A stretch of 17,052 nucleotides of DNA from Podochytrium sp. JEL0797 (lineage: Eukaryota > Chytridiomycota > Chytridiomycetes > Chytridiales > Chytriomycetaceae): the NCBI GenBank assembly GCA_027596195.1, contig JADGJG010000531.1:1-17052 (forward strand). The letters are read 5' to 3'. The notes beneath the pieces are model-generated. The model made no database searches. It saw only the letters and a list, made by a program, of their open reading frames with translations, and was not told the DNA's origin. The position numbers were made by a program, and so were the translations under genes. This document shows, in pieces, positions 8,896-16,082 of the stretch (positions within the stretch are counted from its first letter, which is position 1; every line of letters starts with the position of its first letter).

Positions 8896-9210
8896 ATGCA
8901 GTCCATCCTCGCCCTCCTCACCCTCGCCGCCTCCGCGATCGCTCAGTCTGCCTCTGCCTCTGCTGGCGCGGCCTCCGCCTCCGCCTCCGCGAATGCCAGT
9001 GCGGCCCCTGCCACGACTGCCCCCGTTGTCGTAACAAACCAAGATCCTGCTGCCTCCACCGGATACGTGCCCATTGCTCCCACCGCGTACGTTGCCCCTG
9101 TCGCTGCCTACACCGCGCCTGGAGCACCCGCCAACCTCTACAAGGGCGCTGCGACCTCTGGCACAGTCTTAAGCATGGCGGCTGCTATCGCTGCTGGCCT
9201 TGTTCTTTGA
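8896..9210 (+). CDS. Small Ser/Ala-rich secreted, probably GPI-anchored protein (104 aa)
   Basis: The N-terminus MQSILALLTLAASAIAQ is a classical signal peptide with likely cleavage after AIAQ (residue 17). Residues about 18-40 are Ser/Ala repeats encoded by imperfect GCCTCC/GCCTCT hexamers. A middle region follows with Pro, Tyr and Val (YVPIAPTAYVAPVAAYTAP). The C-terminus (about 80-104) has a small-residue stretch AATSG and then a hydrophobic end MAAAIAAGLVL, the layout of a GPI-attachment signal. There are no cysteines; one N-glycosylation sequon NAS is present. Codons are strongly biased to C-ending forms, which suggests high expression. By analogy with fungal cell-wall proteins it is probably displayed at the surface; no enzyme domain is present. 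A TATA-like box lies about 50 bp upstream and AATAAA lies 29 bp after the stop. Confidence 0.8.
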   Translation: MQSILALLTLAASAIAQSASASAGAASASASANASAAPATTAPVVVTNQDPAASTGYVPIAPTAYVAPVAAYTAPGAPANLYKGAATSGTVLSMAAAIAAGLVL

Positions 9211-9238
9211 ATATTCTTAAATTGAGTTGCGTAGAATC

Positions 9239-9244
9239 AATAAA
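9239..9244 (+). terminator. AATAAA polyadenylation signal of the small secreted gene
   Basis: A canonical AATAAA hexamer starts 29 bp after the stop codon at 9210, at the expected position for 3' end formation. Confidence 0.55.
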
Positions 9245-9607
9245 TGCTTAGATATATGTTGTGGTGCGTACAACTGATTTCCAAAGGATGGGGATATCGC
9301 GAACTACGTCCGTGCGGACTGGCCGAGCATAAAATTCGAACCTCAATGTCCAGAGTCACGCCAAGTGCGGGCGATGACGCTCAACAGTGCACAATCGTTA
9401 CCCAAGCCAGCGAGGGTGCAAGGGCTTCGCAGGCGAAGACTGCCAAATCAATCAGCAGCGAACGAGAGAAAAAACAAAGGCACGGGCTCTGTCGTATGAA
9501 CCGGTTGAACGTGCATCTGGACTCCTTTATATTTGTTTTCAGTCATAATACCTGCATTTCCGGATGGTGTACGGCGGGCATTTTTCCCCCTCCCTCTTCA
9601 GTACTTC
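9245..9607. other. Convergent intergenic region
   Basis: This tail-to-tail spacer separates the secreted-protein gene from receptor copy C. The 123-codon ORF over much of it has no supporting features and unnatural composition. A short segment at 9316-9351 contains TGGCCGAG followed closely by ATTCGAACC and AATGTCC, resembling pieces of a tRNA (A box, B box, acceptor end), but it is far too short for a tRNA. Confidence 0.4.
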
Positions 9608-9613
9608 TTTATT
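9608..9613 (-). terminator. AATAAA polyadenylation signal of receptor copy C
   Basis: TTTATT on the plus strand reads AATAAA in the sense of copy C, with its nearest base 17 bp beyond the stop codon (9630-9632). Confidence 0.5.
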
Positions 9614-9629
9614 AAAAATAAATGTTCCA

Positions 9630-11357
9630 CTATTCCCCAAAAATTAAGACTTTCCAATCTGCAAATAGAGCCGTCCCAAAAAATAAGAATATTGCCGATC
9701 CAATTGATGCCATGAGAAAGTCAGCAGTCATCATTTCATTAAATGACGGGATTGAACTATCGAGTAAGGAGGCGCACTGAGCTTGCGTATTTCCCATCAC
9801 TGCACATGTATACCAATCCACCAGTGCTTTGGGTGGAAGGGCGCTATCCAATAGTGCCCCTAGGCGGATTGCTGCATCATAGTAATAGTTCCAAAGTGTC
9901 ACCACAATTACAGCAAACGCAATCGTCAGTCCCACAGGTCTCCAATAAGTCTTAAGTTGTTCCCAAGCAACCTTCCTCTTCTTGGCCAATGCTGCTTGAT
10001 CAAATAATGGTCTGGAAGGAGGGGAACCCGTCGGATGAGCGGCCACTGATGAGAGGTTCTTTTTCGAGACGTTCAAAGGACGCGCCGTGACCCCAGTCGA
10101 TCCCGAAGTTCCCACTTCTCCTCCCCCATTCCCCACCTGGAGAGTCGGAACTCCTTGAATCCCAATCACATCCATCACCACCAACACAATCTCAAACACG
10201 GTCCACACATGCGCCACAAACCCAGGCAACGCGACCACAGCCATGGGAATCAAATATACATTGCGGATCTGAGGTTCGAAAATACAGATTCTCCCAAACG
10301 AATCAAACTGGCCCCATGCGAGAGTGACTACCACGGGAATCGCGCCCAACACCCAGACAGTGTGGAAATACGCGTACTTGTCGTCCAGCCAGCTGCTTTT
10401 TTGAACGATTCTGAAGTTGAGGGAAATCATAAACAGAGTGCACCACATGACAATCAGCAACAGCATATAAAATATGACAAAGCCTTGTGCAGTGCAAACT
10501 GCGCTGCTGTCGTTGTAAACTGAGGTGAGTTCGTCTACACAAGAGAATCGCGCAGGGTTTCCCGTGTTGATCATGAAGGCTAGATGCATTGGAATCGCGC
10601 AGAGAGAGATGTACATTGCCATTGTGGCGGGGTGTTTTCTCTTCGTAGGGAAGGTCATGTACGACACGAACACAAAGAGAGCTCCAAAGAAGGACACTGG
10701 GTGAAGGATATCTTGAAAGTGGTGGTATATTGCGACTTGTCGTGGGTCGTATAGACTATATACTGGAGGACAGGAAACGCAACACGCACCCACGCAGGCC
10801 TGGCCTGGAATCACAGGAAACGATCCGTTGACATACAGTGGATTGGGTTTCAGGAATAACCCACACTGAGGTGTTGTCGTTTGGTTTATCGGGGGAGTGG
10901 GACTTATTGTCTGATTTTTGTTCGACCCCAGGCTGGATCCCAGGCATTTCGGGTCGGAAGAAAATGGAGTTCCTGGAAGAGTCGGCACCGATCCGGAGCA
11001 ATCAGGAAGGTTCTTGGCCTCGCCAAATAATCCAAAAATGGCTCTGCACTGCGCGATGGTGGTTTCACAAAGGGATTTACACGCGACTTGAGTGACCGCG
11101 TTTGAAGCCACGCTCTGGCATCTCGGATACGCGCCATAACACGTAAGAGCGACAAAAGAGGTGATGCAATTCTGATAACTGACGGTGTTGTTCAACGAAA
11201 GAAGCAGATCGAGACCGCTGCCTTTCATGATGCCTTCAATTCCCTCGACGGTGTAGTTTTGAGGCAAGAAGACGGGATAATCAATGAACTTGGAGCAATA
11301 AAGACTCGGAATCGAGGTCTCTAATTCGTACGGGGTACAAGTTCCCGCGATTGACAT
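9630..11357 (-). CDS. Frizzled-like seven-TM receptor, copy C (575 aa, intact)
   Basis: This is an intact Frizzled/Smoothened-family receptor. Residues 7-138 hold ten cysteines (7, 21, 64, 73, 80, 93, 97, 104, 120, 138) with the Frizzled-domain landmarks YPVFLP, YPRC, CKSLC and LPDC. A stalk with repeated NQT sites follows, then CVGACCVSC (188-196). Membrane segments are near 216-236, 246-264, 289-312, 328-348, 367-399, 474-492 and 544-562. Family-typical features are the basic KRKHPATMAMYISLC entry to TM2, CTAQG before TM3, WLDDKYAYFH before TM4 and the paired cysteines of the last extracellular loop (518, 528). The protein stops 13 residues after TM7, without KTxxxW. The N-terminus is not a signal peptide. 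By family it should be a plasma-membrane receptor; ligand and coupling are unknown. Its central part is almost identical to copy D. Confidence 0.93.
   Translation of the reverse strand: MSIAGTCTPYELETSIPSLYCSKFIDYPVFLPQNYTVEGIEGIMKGSGLDLLLSLNNTVSYQNCITSFVALTCYGAYPRCQSVASNAVTQVACKSLCETTIAQCRAIFGLFGEAKNLPDCSGSVPTLPGTPFSSDPKCLGSSLGSNKNQTISPTPPINQTTTPQCGLFLKPNPLYVNGSFPVIPGQACVGACCVSCPPVYSLYDPRQVAIYHHFQDILHPVSFFGALFVFVSYMTFPTKRKHPATMAMYISLCAIPMHLAFMINTGNPARFSCVDELTSVYNDSSAVCTAQGFVIFYMLLLIVMWCTLFMISLNFRIVQKSSWLDDKYAYFHTVWVLGAIPVVVTLAWGQFDSFGRICIFEPQIRNVYLIPMAVVALPGFVAHVWTVFEIVLVVMDVIGIQGVPTLQVGNGGGEVGTSGSTGVTARPLNVSKKNLSSVAAHPTGSPPSRPLFDQAALAKKRKVAWEQLKTYWRPVGLTIAFAVIVVTLWNYYYDAAIRLGALLDSALPPKALVDWYTCAVMGNTQAQCASLLDSSIPSFNEMMTADFLMASIGSAIFLFFGTALFADWKVLIFGE
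10332..10528 (-). repeat. Near-identical tract shared with copy D (12762-12958)
   Basis: The 197 bp differ at only two positions (10401 and 10506) from 12762-12958 in copy D. In contrast, 10261-10331 has 16 differences in 71 bp and 10529-10630 has 16 in 102 bp. The tract covers TM3, the following loop and TM4. The identity includes third codon positions, which fits a recent gene conversion. Confidence 0.75.
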
Positions 11358-11384
11358 CAGAGATCTAAAATCTTGGTGAACAAT
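11358..11384 (-). promoter_or_regulatory. 5' leader shared by copies C, D and E
   Basis: In transcript sense the sequence ATTGTTCACCAAGATTTTAGATCT lies immediately before the ATG. It is repeated almost exactly before copy D (13791-13820) and copy E (15836-15866). In copy C the similarity ends here, at the border of the candidate inserted element. It contains the small palindrome AGATTTTAGATCT. It is probably 5' UTR or core promoter. Confidence 0.5.
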
Positions 11385-12049
11385 ACAGGAATATAGGATT
11401 TACATACATGTGCCGGATTTTACCGCTATCGATATCAATAACTAACAGTAATTTCACAGTAATTTTTATCGTCAAATACCGATATTTATCGTCGGATAAG
11501 AAATACCGTTATCGGTGATCAAGCAAATCATTATTATTAAAATCAAGGAATACGTTGGTGATTCAGGAGTTCGTCAGAAGTTTGTACATCGACGAAGTAT
11601 GAATAATCTCTTTTATCAAATTCCATAAACAAGAAATCCGCATGCCACGTGGGAGAAACGCGCTCGGGATGTCTCGGATTCGACTTGTGTGTTTGATTGA
11701 AGAGTATCACTTGAGGTACCTAAAGAAGTATTACACTACAACTCGCTTGACTGCGTGCCTCTCGTTGTATGCCACTTGGAAAGGGGTGAGAGGTGGCAGG
11801 TTTCAAGAACTCCTGAATGGCACCACAAGGTGAAGTTGTCGTCCACGAGCCCCAATGTAGGTTGGAGAAACTTTCTGTGATTACAAAGTTGTTACGTTAC
11901 GTTTAATTCATTTTTGTGAGAGAAATCATACATTCAATTTTTTTTTATTCTTGTTTATTTGGACGGTTTATATTTACCTTAAGTATATCTTATGATAGCG
12001 GTAATCGACGATAATTAGCGACTGGTTATCGATATTTACCGTCCTGTAT
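11383..12049. mobile_element. Candidate non-autonomous inverted-repeat element (about 0.67 kb)
   Basis: This spacer between D and C differs from the short spacers D/E and E/F. Its ends carry inverted matches: ATACAGGA at 11383-11390 against TCCTGTAT at 12042-12049, and TACCGCTATC at 11421-11430 against GATAGCGGTA at 11994-12003. Subterminal TATCGATA, ATCGTC and TACCG motifs recur in both orientations, including a 13-of-14 direct match (11480-11493 and 12030-12043). The interior has no credible ORF. No target-site duplication could be identified and the inverted repeats are imperfect, so the boundaries are approximate. If real, it lies 25 bp beyond the stop of copy D and in the upstream region of copy C. 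Confidence 0.4.
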
Positions 12050-12073
12050 CGATTTCGTCGTTATCTAAAGCAT

Positions 12074-12079
12074 TTTATT
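12074..12079 (-). terminator. AATAAA overlapping the stop codon of copy D
   Basis: In the sense of copy D the end reads GTGAAATAAAATG, so the AATAAA hexamer includes the TAA stop (12075-12077). The candidate element starts only about 25 bp further on, so this may be the only polyadenylation signal left to the gene. Confidence 0.35.
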
Positions 12080-13790
12080 TCACTTCACCAAAGAAAAAGA
12101 TTCTCCACTCGCCAAACAGTGCGGTCCCAAAAAATAAGAAAATAACTGATCCAATCAATGCCATGAAAATGTCTGATGTCATCATTTCAGTAAAAGATGG
12201 GATTAAACCATCGAGTAAGGAGGAGCACTGAGCTTGCGTGTTTCCCGTCACTGCACATGTGTGCCAATCCACCAGAGCCTTGGGTGGAATAGCAGTATCC
12301 AATAGTGCCCCCATACGGACTGCTACATCATCGCAATAGTACCAAAGTGTTGCCACAATTACTGCAAACGCGATCGTCAGTCCCACAGGTCTCCAATATG
12401 CAATCAATTGTTCCCAAGCAACCTGCCTCTTCTTGGCCAATGCCTCTTGATCGAATAATGGTCGGGTAGAAGAGGGTCTGATAGAAGAGGGTCTAGTAGA
12501 AGATGTACCCGTCGTCGGAGCTTTACTTGGTCCCGAATTTCCCACTTCTCCTCCCCCATTCCCCACCTTGAGAGAAGGAACTCCTTGAATCCCAATCACA
12601 TCCATCACCACCAACACAATTTCAAACACGGTCCACGCATGCGCAACAAATCCCGGCAAGGCCACGGCAGCCATGGGAATCAAAAACACATTGCGGACCG
12701 GTGGTTGAAAAACGCAGATTCTCCCATACGAATTAAACTGGCCCACCGCGAGAGTATATATCACGGGAATCGCGCCCAACACCCAGACAGTGTGGAAATA
12801 CGCGTACTTGTCGTCCAGCCAGCTGCTTTTGTGAACGATTCTGAAGTTGAGGGAAATCATAAACAGAGTGCACCACATGACAATCAGCAACAGCATATAA
12901 AATATGACAAAGCCTTGTGCAGTGCAAACTGCGCTACTGTCGTTGTAAACTGAGGTGATTTCGTCTACACAAGTGAATCGCGCAGGATTTCCTGTGTTGA
13001 TCATTGAGGCGAGATGTAATGGAATGGCACAGATGGACATGTACATTGCCATTGTCGCCGGGTGTTTTCTCTTCTTGGGGAAAATCATGTATGACGTGAA
13101 CACAAAGAGAGCTCCAAACAAGGATAATGGGTGAAGAATGTCTTGAAAGCGGTGGTATGTTTCGACTTGTTTTGGGTCGTACATGTTGTAGACGGGAGGA
13201 CACGAAAGGCAACAGGCGCCGACACAGGATTGGCCAGGAATCACAGGAAAAGATCCGTTCAAATACAGTGGATTGGGCTTCAGGAATAAGCCACACTGCG
13301 GTGTTGTTGTTTGATTTGACGGAGGGATCGGGCTCGGTGTCTGATTGTTCGAGCTGGCAACGAAGCTGGATCCCAGGCACTTTGGGTCTGAAGAAAACTG
13401 AGTTCCTGGAAGAGTCGGTACCGAGCCAGCACAATCAGGAAGAATCTTGACCTCTCCGAATAATCCAAAGATGGCTGTGCATTGAGACACGGTGGTTTCG
13501 CAAAGAGATTTACACGCGACTTGAGTGACCGCGTTTGAAGTCACGCTCTGGCAACTCGGATACGCGCCATAGCAAGTGAGTGCGACAAAGGTGGTTATAC
13601 ATTGCTGATAACTTGGGGTGTTGTTCAACGAAAGAAGTAGATCGAACCCGCTGCTTTTCATGACGCCTTCGATTCCAGTCACGGTGTAGTTTCGAGGCAA
13701 GAACACAGGATAGTTGATGAACTTGGAGCAATAAAGACTCGGAGTTGAGGGTCCAGGCACATATGGCTGGCAGGTTCCTATAATTGACAT
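12075..13790 (-). CDS. Frizzled-like seven-TM receptor, copy D (571 aa, intact)
   Basis: This is an intact paralogue with the same ten-cysteine N-terminal domain (7 to 138), stalk, CVGACCLSC cluster (189-197) and seven membrane segments (about 217-237, 247-265, 290-313, 329-349, 368-400, 466-485, 540-558). The third intracellular loop, about residues 401-460, carries a small STRPSSIRPSSTRP repeat absent from the other copies, followed by the conserved RPLFDQ-ALAKK and WEQ entry to TM6. The C-terminus after TM7 is only about 13 residues (EWRIFFFGEVK). No signal peptide is seen before the first cysteine. The 5' flank and spacer are shared with copy E, while TM3-TM4 is shared with copy C, so the gene looks like a mosaic. 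By family it is a surface receptor; ligand unknown. Confidence 0.93.
   Translation of the reverse strand: MSIIGTCQPYVPGPSTPSLYCSKFINYPVFLPRNYTVTGIEGVMKSSGFDLLLSLNNTPSYQQCITTFVALTCYGAYPSCQSVTSNAVTQVACKSLCETTVSQCTAIFGLFGEVKILPDCAGSVPTLPGTQFSSDPKCLGSSFVASSNNQTPSPIPPSNQTTTPQCGLFLKPNPLYLNGSFPVIPGQSCVGACCLSCPPVYNMYDPKQVETYHRFQDILHPLSLFGALFVFTSYMIFPKKRKHPATMAMYMSICAIPLHLASMINTGNPARFTCVDEITSVYNDSSAVCTAQGFVIFYMLLLIVMWCTLFMISLNFRIVHKSSWLDDKYAYFHTVWVLGAIPVIYTLAVGQFNSYGRICVFQPPVRNVFLIPMAAVALPGFVAHAWTVFEIVLVVMDVIGIQGVPSLKVGNGGGEVGNSGPSKAPTTGTSSTRPSSIRPSSTRPLFDQEALAKKRQVAWEQLIAYWRPVGLTIAFAVIVATLWYYCDDVAVRMGALLDTAIPPKALVDWHTCAVTGNTQAQCSSLLDGLIPSFTEMMTSDIFMALIGSVIFLFFGTALFGEWRIFFFGEVK
12467..12503 (-). repeat. 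15-bp tandem repeat in the third loop of copy D
   Basis: On the plus strand TAGAAGAGGGTCTGA (12467-12481) is followed by TAGAAGAGGGTCTAG (12482-12496) and a partial third unit beginning TAGAAGA at 12497. Each unit encodes five residues of the S-S-T/I-R-P type. It is an in-frame expansion confined to copy D. Confidence 0.75.
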
Positions 13791-13940
13791 AATGGAGAAC
13801 TAAAATCTTGGTGAACAATAAAGGGCAAAACTTCCACAGGGCGTTCTGCTTTCTACTGGTAGAATATGAGAATTTATTGGCGTGGTTTTTTTCTCGTGGA
13901 ATTATCCCAATTCCGTTTTCGTTGTTTTCAGTAGTTGCCG

Positions 13941-14000
13941 TCCAGACTGCTGACCAAAACCACAATTCTCCGATGGGACAGCTTCCTCACCGATTTTATC
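13941..14000 (-). promoter_or_regulatory. Conserved spacer block between copies E and D
   Basis: This 60-bp block matches 15986-16045, in the spacer between copies F and E, at 54 of 60 positions. The flanking spacer (about 13836-13940) is more diverged. It lies about 150-210 bp upstream of the ATG of copy D and contains TTTTGGTCAG and TCCCATCGGAGAATT in transcript sense. It is a candidate upstream regulatory element, though it could simply reflect recent duplication. The rest of 13791-14104 contains no gene. Confidence 0.4.
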
Positions 14001-14104
14001 CTTTAATTTCATAACGTGAAAAAAAGTGAAGGGAAAGAGAATTCGAAAGAACAAAAATATTCATTTTTTGCTTCCAAAGAAATAAACTTTCCAGTCAGAA
14101 ATCA

Positions 14105-14138
14105 GTCCCGTTCAAGGGATTATGCCCTTGGTCCCGTT
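14105..14138. mobile_element. 26-bp micro-insertion with 8-bp flanking repeat in copy E
   Basis: GTCCCGTT at 14105-14112 is repeated at 14131-14138. Between the copies lies an 18-bp palindrome, CAAGGG-ATTATG-CCCTTG (14113-14130). Copies C, D and F lack it. An 8-bp target duplication and CAAGGG-type ends are features of hAT-superfamily DNA transposons, so it may be a transposon remnant or footprint. It is inside the coding region after the FFGTG motif at the end of TM7 and supplies the premature TAA at 14122-14120. Confidence 0.55.
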
Positions 14139-15835
14139 CCAAAAAAAAAGAAAATTGAGGATCCAACGTATGCAAGGAGCATGTCCGCAATCATCATTAG
14201 ATTGAAAGACGGGATAGTACCAACAAGTAAGGGAGCGCACTGAGCTTGCGTGTTTCCGGTCACTGCACATGTGTACCAATCCATCATAGCTCTGGGGCGA
14301 TTAGTACTGTCCAAAAGTCCAGCATATGCCACTGCTGCATCCCTGTAATACATCCATGTTGTCGCCACGATGACCGCAAACGAAATTGCCAATACCACGG
14401 GTCTCCAAAAAGTCTTGACCTGTTCCCATACGATCTGCTTCTTCTTCTTTAGCGCAGCTTGATCGAATAATGGTCTGGAAGGAGGGGGGCCTGCCGTCGG
14501 AGGAGCGGCCACGGCAGACAAGTCGTTTTTCGAGAATTTCATGGGATTCGCCGTGACTCCAGTAGATGCGGCATCCACAACACCTCCTGCCACATTTTCC
14601 ACCTTCAAACTCGGAATTCCTTGTATCCCAATCATATCAATCGCGACAGCCACAATCCGACATACGGTCCACAAATGCGCGACAAATCCAGGTATCGCCA
14701 CCACCACCATGGGAACCAAATACATATTGCTAATCTCGATTTCGAAAGTGCAGATTCTCCCAAACGAAAAAAACTTGCCCCATGCGAGCGTGACGGCCAC
14801 GGGAATCGCGCCCAACACCCAAGCGGAATGAAAATACGCGTATTTGTCGTCCATCCAATTGCTGCTTTGAACGAGTTTGAAATTGAGGGAAATCATGAAG
14901 AGAGTTTTCCACATGACAATCACAAGAAGCATGTAAAATATGATCACTCCTTGTGCCGTGCAAATTGCGCTGTCGTTGTTGAAAACCGTGGTGATTTCGT
15001 CCACACACGTAAATCGGGCAGGGTTTCCAGTGTTGAGCATGAAGGCGAGGTGCATTGGAATCGCGCAAAGGGAGATGTACATTGTCATCTTGGCGGGGTG
15101 TTTTCTTTTGTTGGGGAAAGTCATGTATGACGTGAACACAAAAAGAGCTCCAAAGAAGGAAATCGGATGAAGGATATCTTGAACTAGATGGTACATTTCG
15201 ACTTCTTTTGGGTCATATAGGCTGTATACGGGAGGGCAGGAAACACAACACGCACCCACGCATTGTTGTCCTGGGATGATTGGAAACGATCCATTCACAT
15301 AGAGGGGATTTGGCTTCAGGAATAAACCACACTGCGGTGTTGTTGTTTGATTTAATGGAGGAGTGGGGCCTATTGTCTGATTGCTGGGAGTGGGGCCGAT
15401 CGCAACAACGCTAGATCCAAGGCATTTTGGATCCGAAGAATATGAAGTTCCTGGAAGAGTTGGCACCGATCCAGAGCAATCAGGAAGAGTCTTGACCTCT
15501 CCGAATAATCCAAAGATGGCTGTGCATTGAGACACGGTGGTTTCGCAAAGGGATTTACACGCGACTTGAGTAACCGTGTTTGAAGACACGCTCTGACAAC
15601 TCGGATACGCGCCGTAGCAAGTGAGGACGACAAAAGAGGTGATACATTGCTGATAACTGACGGTATTGTTCAACGAAAGAAGCAGATCGAGCCCTTTGCT
15701 TTTCATGACGCCTTCGATTCTGGCGATGGTGTAGTTTTGAGGCAAGAAGACGGGATAGTCGATATACTTGGAGCAATAAAGACTTGGAGTTGAGGGTCCA
15801 GGCACGTATGGCTGGCAGATGCCCATAACTGACAT
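14120..15835 (-). CDS. Frizzled-like seven-TM receptor, copy E (571 aa, C-terminus altered)
   Basis: This copy has the ten-cysteine N-terminal domain, a stalk lengthened by a repeated GPTP-NQT unit, the CVGACCVSC cluster and seven membrane segments in the usual order. The conserved last extracellular loop VDWYTCAVTGNTQAQC appears here as MDWYTCAVTGNTQAQC. The reading frame ends FFFFGTGPRA because of the 26-bp insertion at 14105-14138. Beyond it, the original tail is still readable in another frame as LISDWKVYFFGSKK followed by TGA, as in copy F. The loss affects only the short segment after TM7, so the receptor core may still fold. No signal peptide is visible. It is more similar to F than to C or D around TM2-TM4. 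The leader and spacer match those of D. Confidence 0.9.
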   Translation of the reverse strand: MSVMGICQPYVPGPSTPSLYCSKYIDYPVFLPQNYTIARIEGVMKSKGLDLLLSLNNTVSYQQCITSFVVLTCYGAYPSCQSVSSNTVTQVACKSLCETTVSQCTAIFGLFGEVKTLPDCSGSVPTLPGTSYSSDPKCLGSSVVAIGPTPSNQTIGPTPPLNQTTTPQCGLFLKPNPLYVNGSFPIIPGQQCVGACCVSCPPVYSLYDPKEVEMYHLVQDILHPISFFGALFVFTSYMTFPNKRKHPAKMTMYISLCAIPMHLAFMLNTGNPARFTCVDEITTVFNNDSAICTAQGVIIFYMLLVIVMWKTLFMISLNFKLVQSSNWMDDKYAYFHSAWVLGAIPVAVTLAWGKFFSFGRICTFEIEISNMYLVPMVVVAIPGFVAHLWTVCRIVAVAIDMIGIQGIPSLKVENVAGGVVDAASTGVTANPMKFSKNDLSAVAAPPTAGPPPSRPLFDQAALKKKKQIVWEQVKTFWRPVVLAISFAVIVATTWMYYRDAAVAYAGLLDSTNRPRAMMDWYTCAVTGNTQAQCAPLLVGTIPSFNLMMIADMLLAYVGSSIFFFFGTGPRA

Positions 15836-16082
15836 AATGGAGATCTAAAATCTTGGCGAACAATAAAGGGCGAAACTTCCAGGGCTTTCTAGTTTCTACT
15901 GGGAGAATATGAGAATTTGATGGTGGTTTTTTTGTCTTCCCCAATCTAGATTCGGTTACGTTTCTTCAAAATCAGAAAGGCGCAGTCCAGACTTCTGACC
16001 AAAACCAGAATTCTCCGATGGGACTGCTTCATCGCCGACTTTATCATGACGAGAAAGAGAAGTCAAAAAAGAACAATAATAT
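15836..16082 (-). promoter_or_regulatory. Spacer between copies F and E with conserved leader and 60-bp block
   Basis: The part next to the ATG of copy E (15836-15881) matches the leader of copy D almost base for base, and 15986-16045 matches the conserved block at 13941-14000. The segment nearest copy F (16046-16082) also resembles the sequence after the original stop of copy E. The whole spacer was therefore duplicated together with the gene. It contains no coding sequence. Confidence 0.45.

Noticed and set aside
9316..9351. tRNA-like pieces: TGGCCGAG, ATTCGAACC and AATGTCC in order
   Set aside because: The A-box and B-box-like pieces are only about six bases apart, no anticodon arm fits between them and the stems do not pair. 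At most a tRNA-derived relic.
9743..10523. Histidine- and proline-rich ORFs opposite copy C, and similar ones opposite B, D, E and F
   Set aside because: They are antisense shadows that recur at the same place opposite every paralogue because the receptor coding sequence is conserved.
11642..11833. 63-codon ORF inside the candidate element that could be a transposase fragment
   Set aside because: No transposase motif is visible, and it is short and of ordinary chance length.
14246..15170. Open frames opposite copy E of up to 169 codons
   Set aside because: Their composition follows from the receptor codons on the other strand, and they have no start context or domain.
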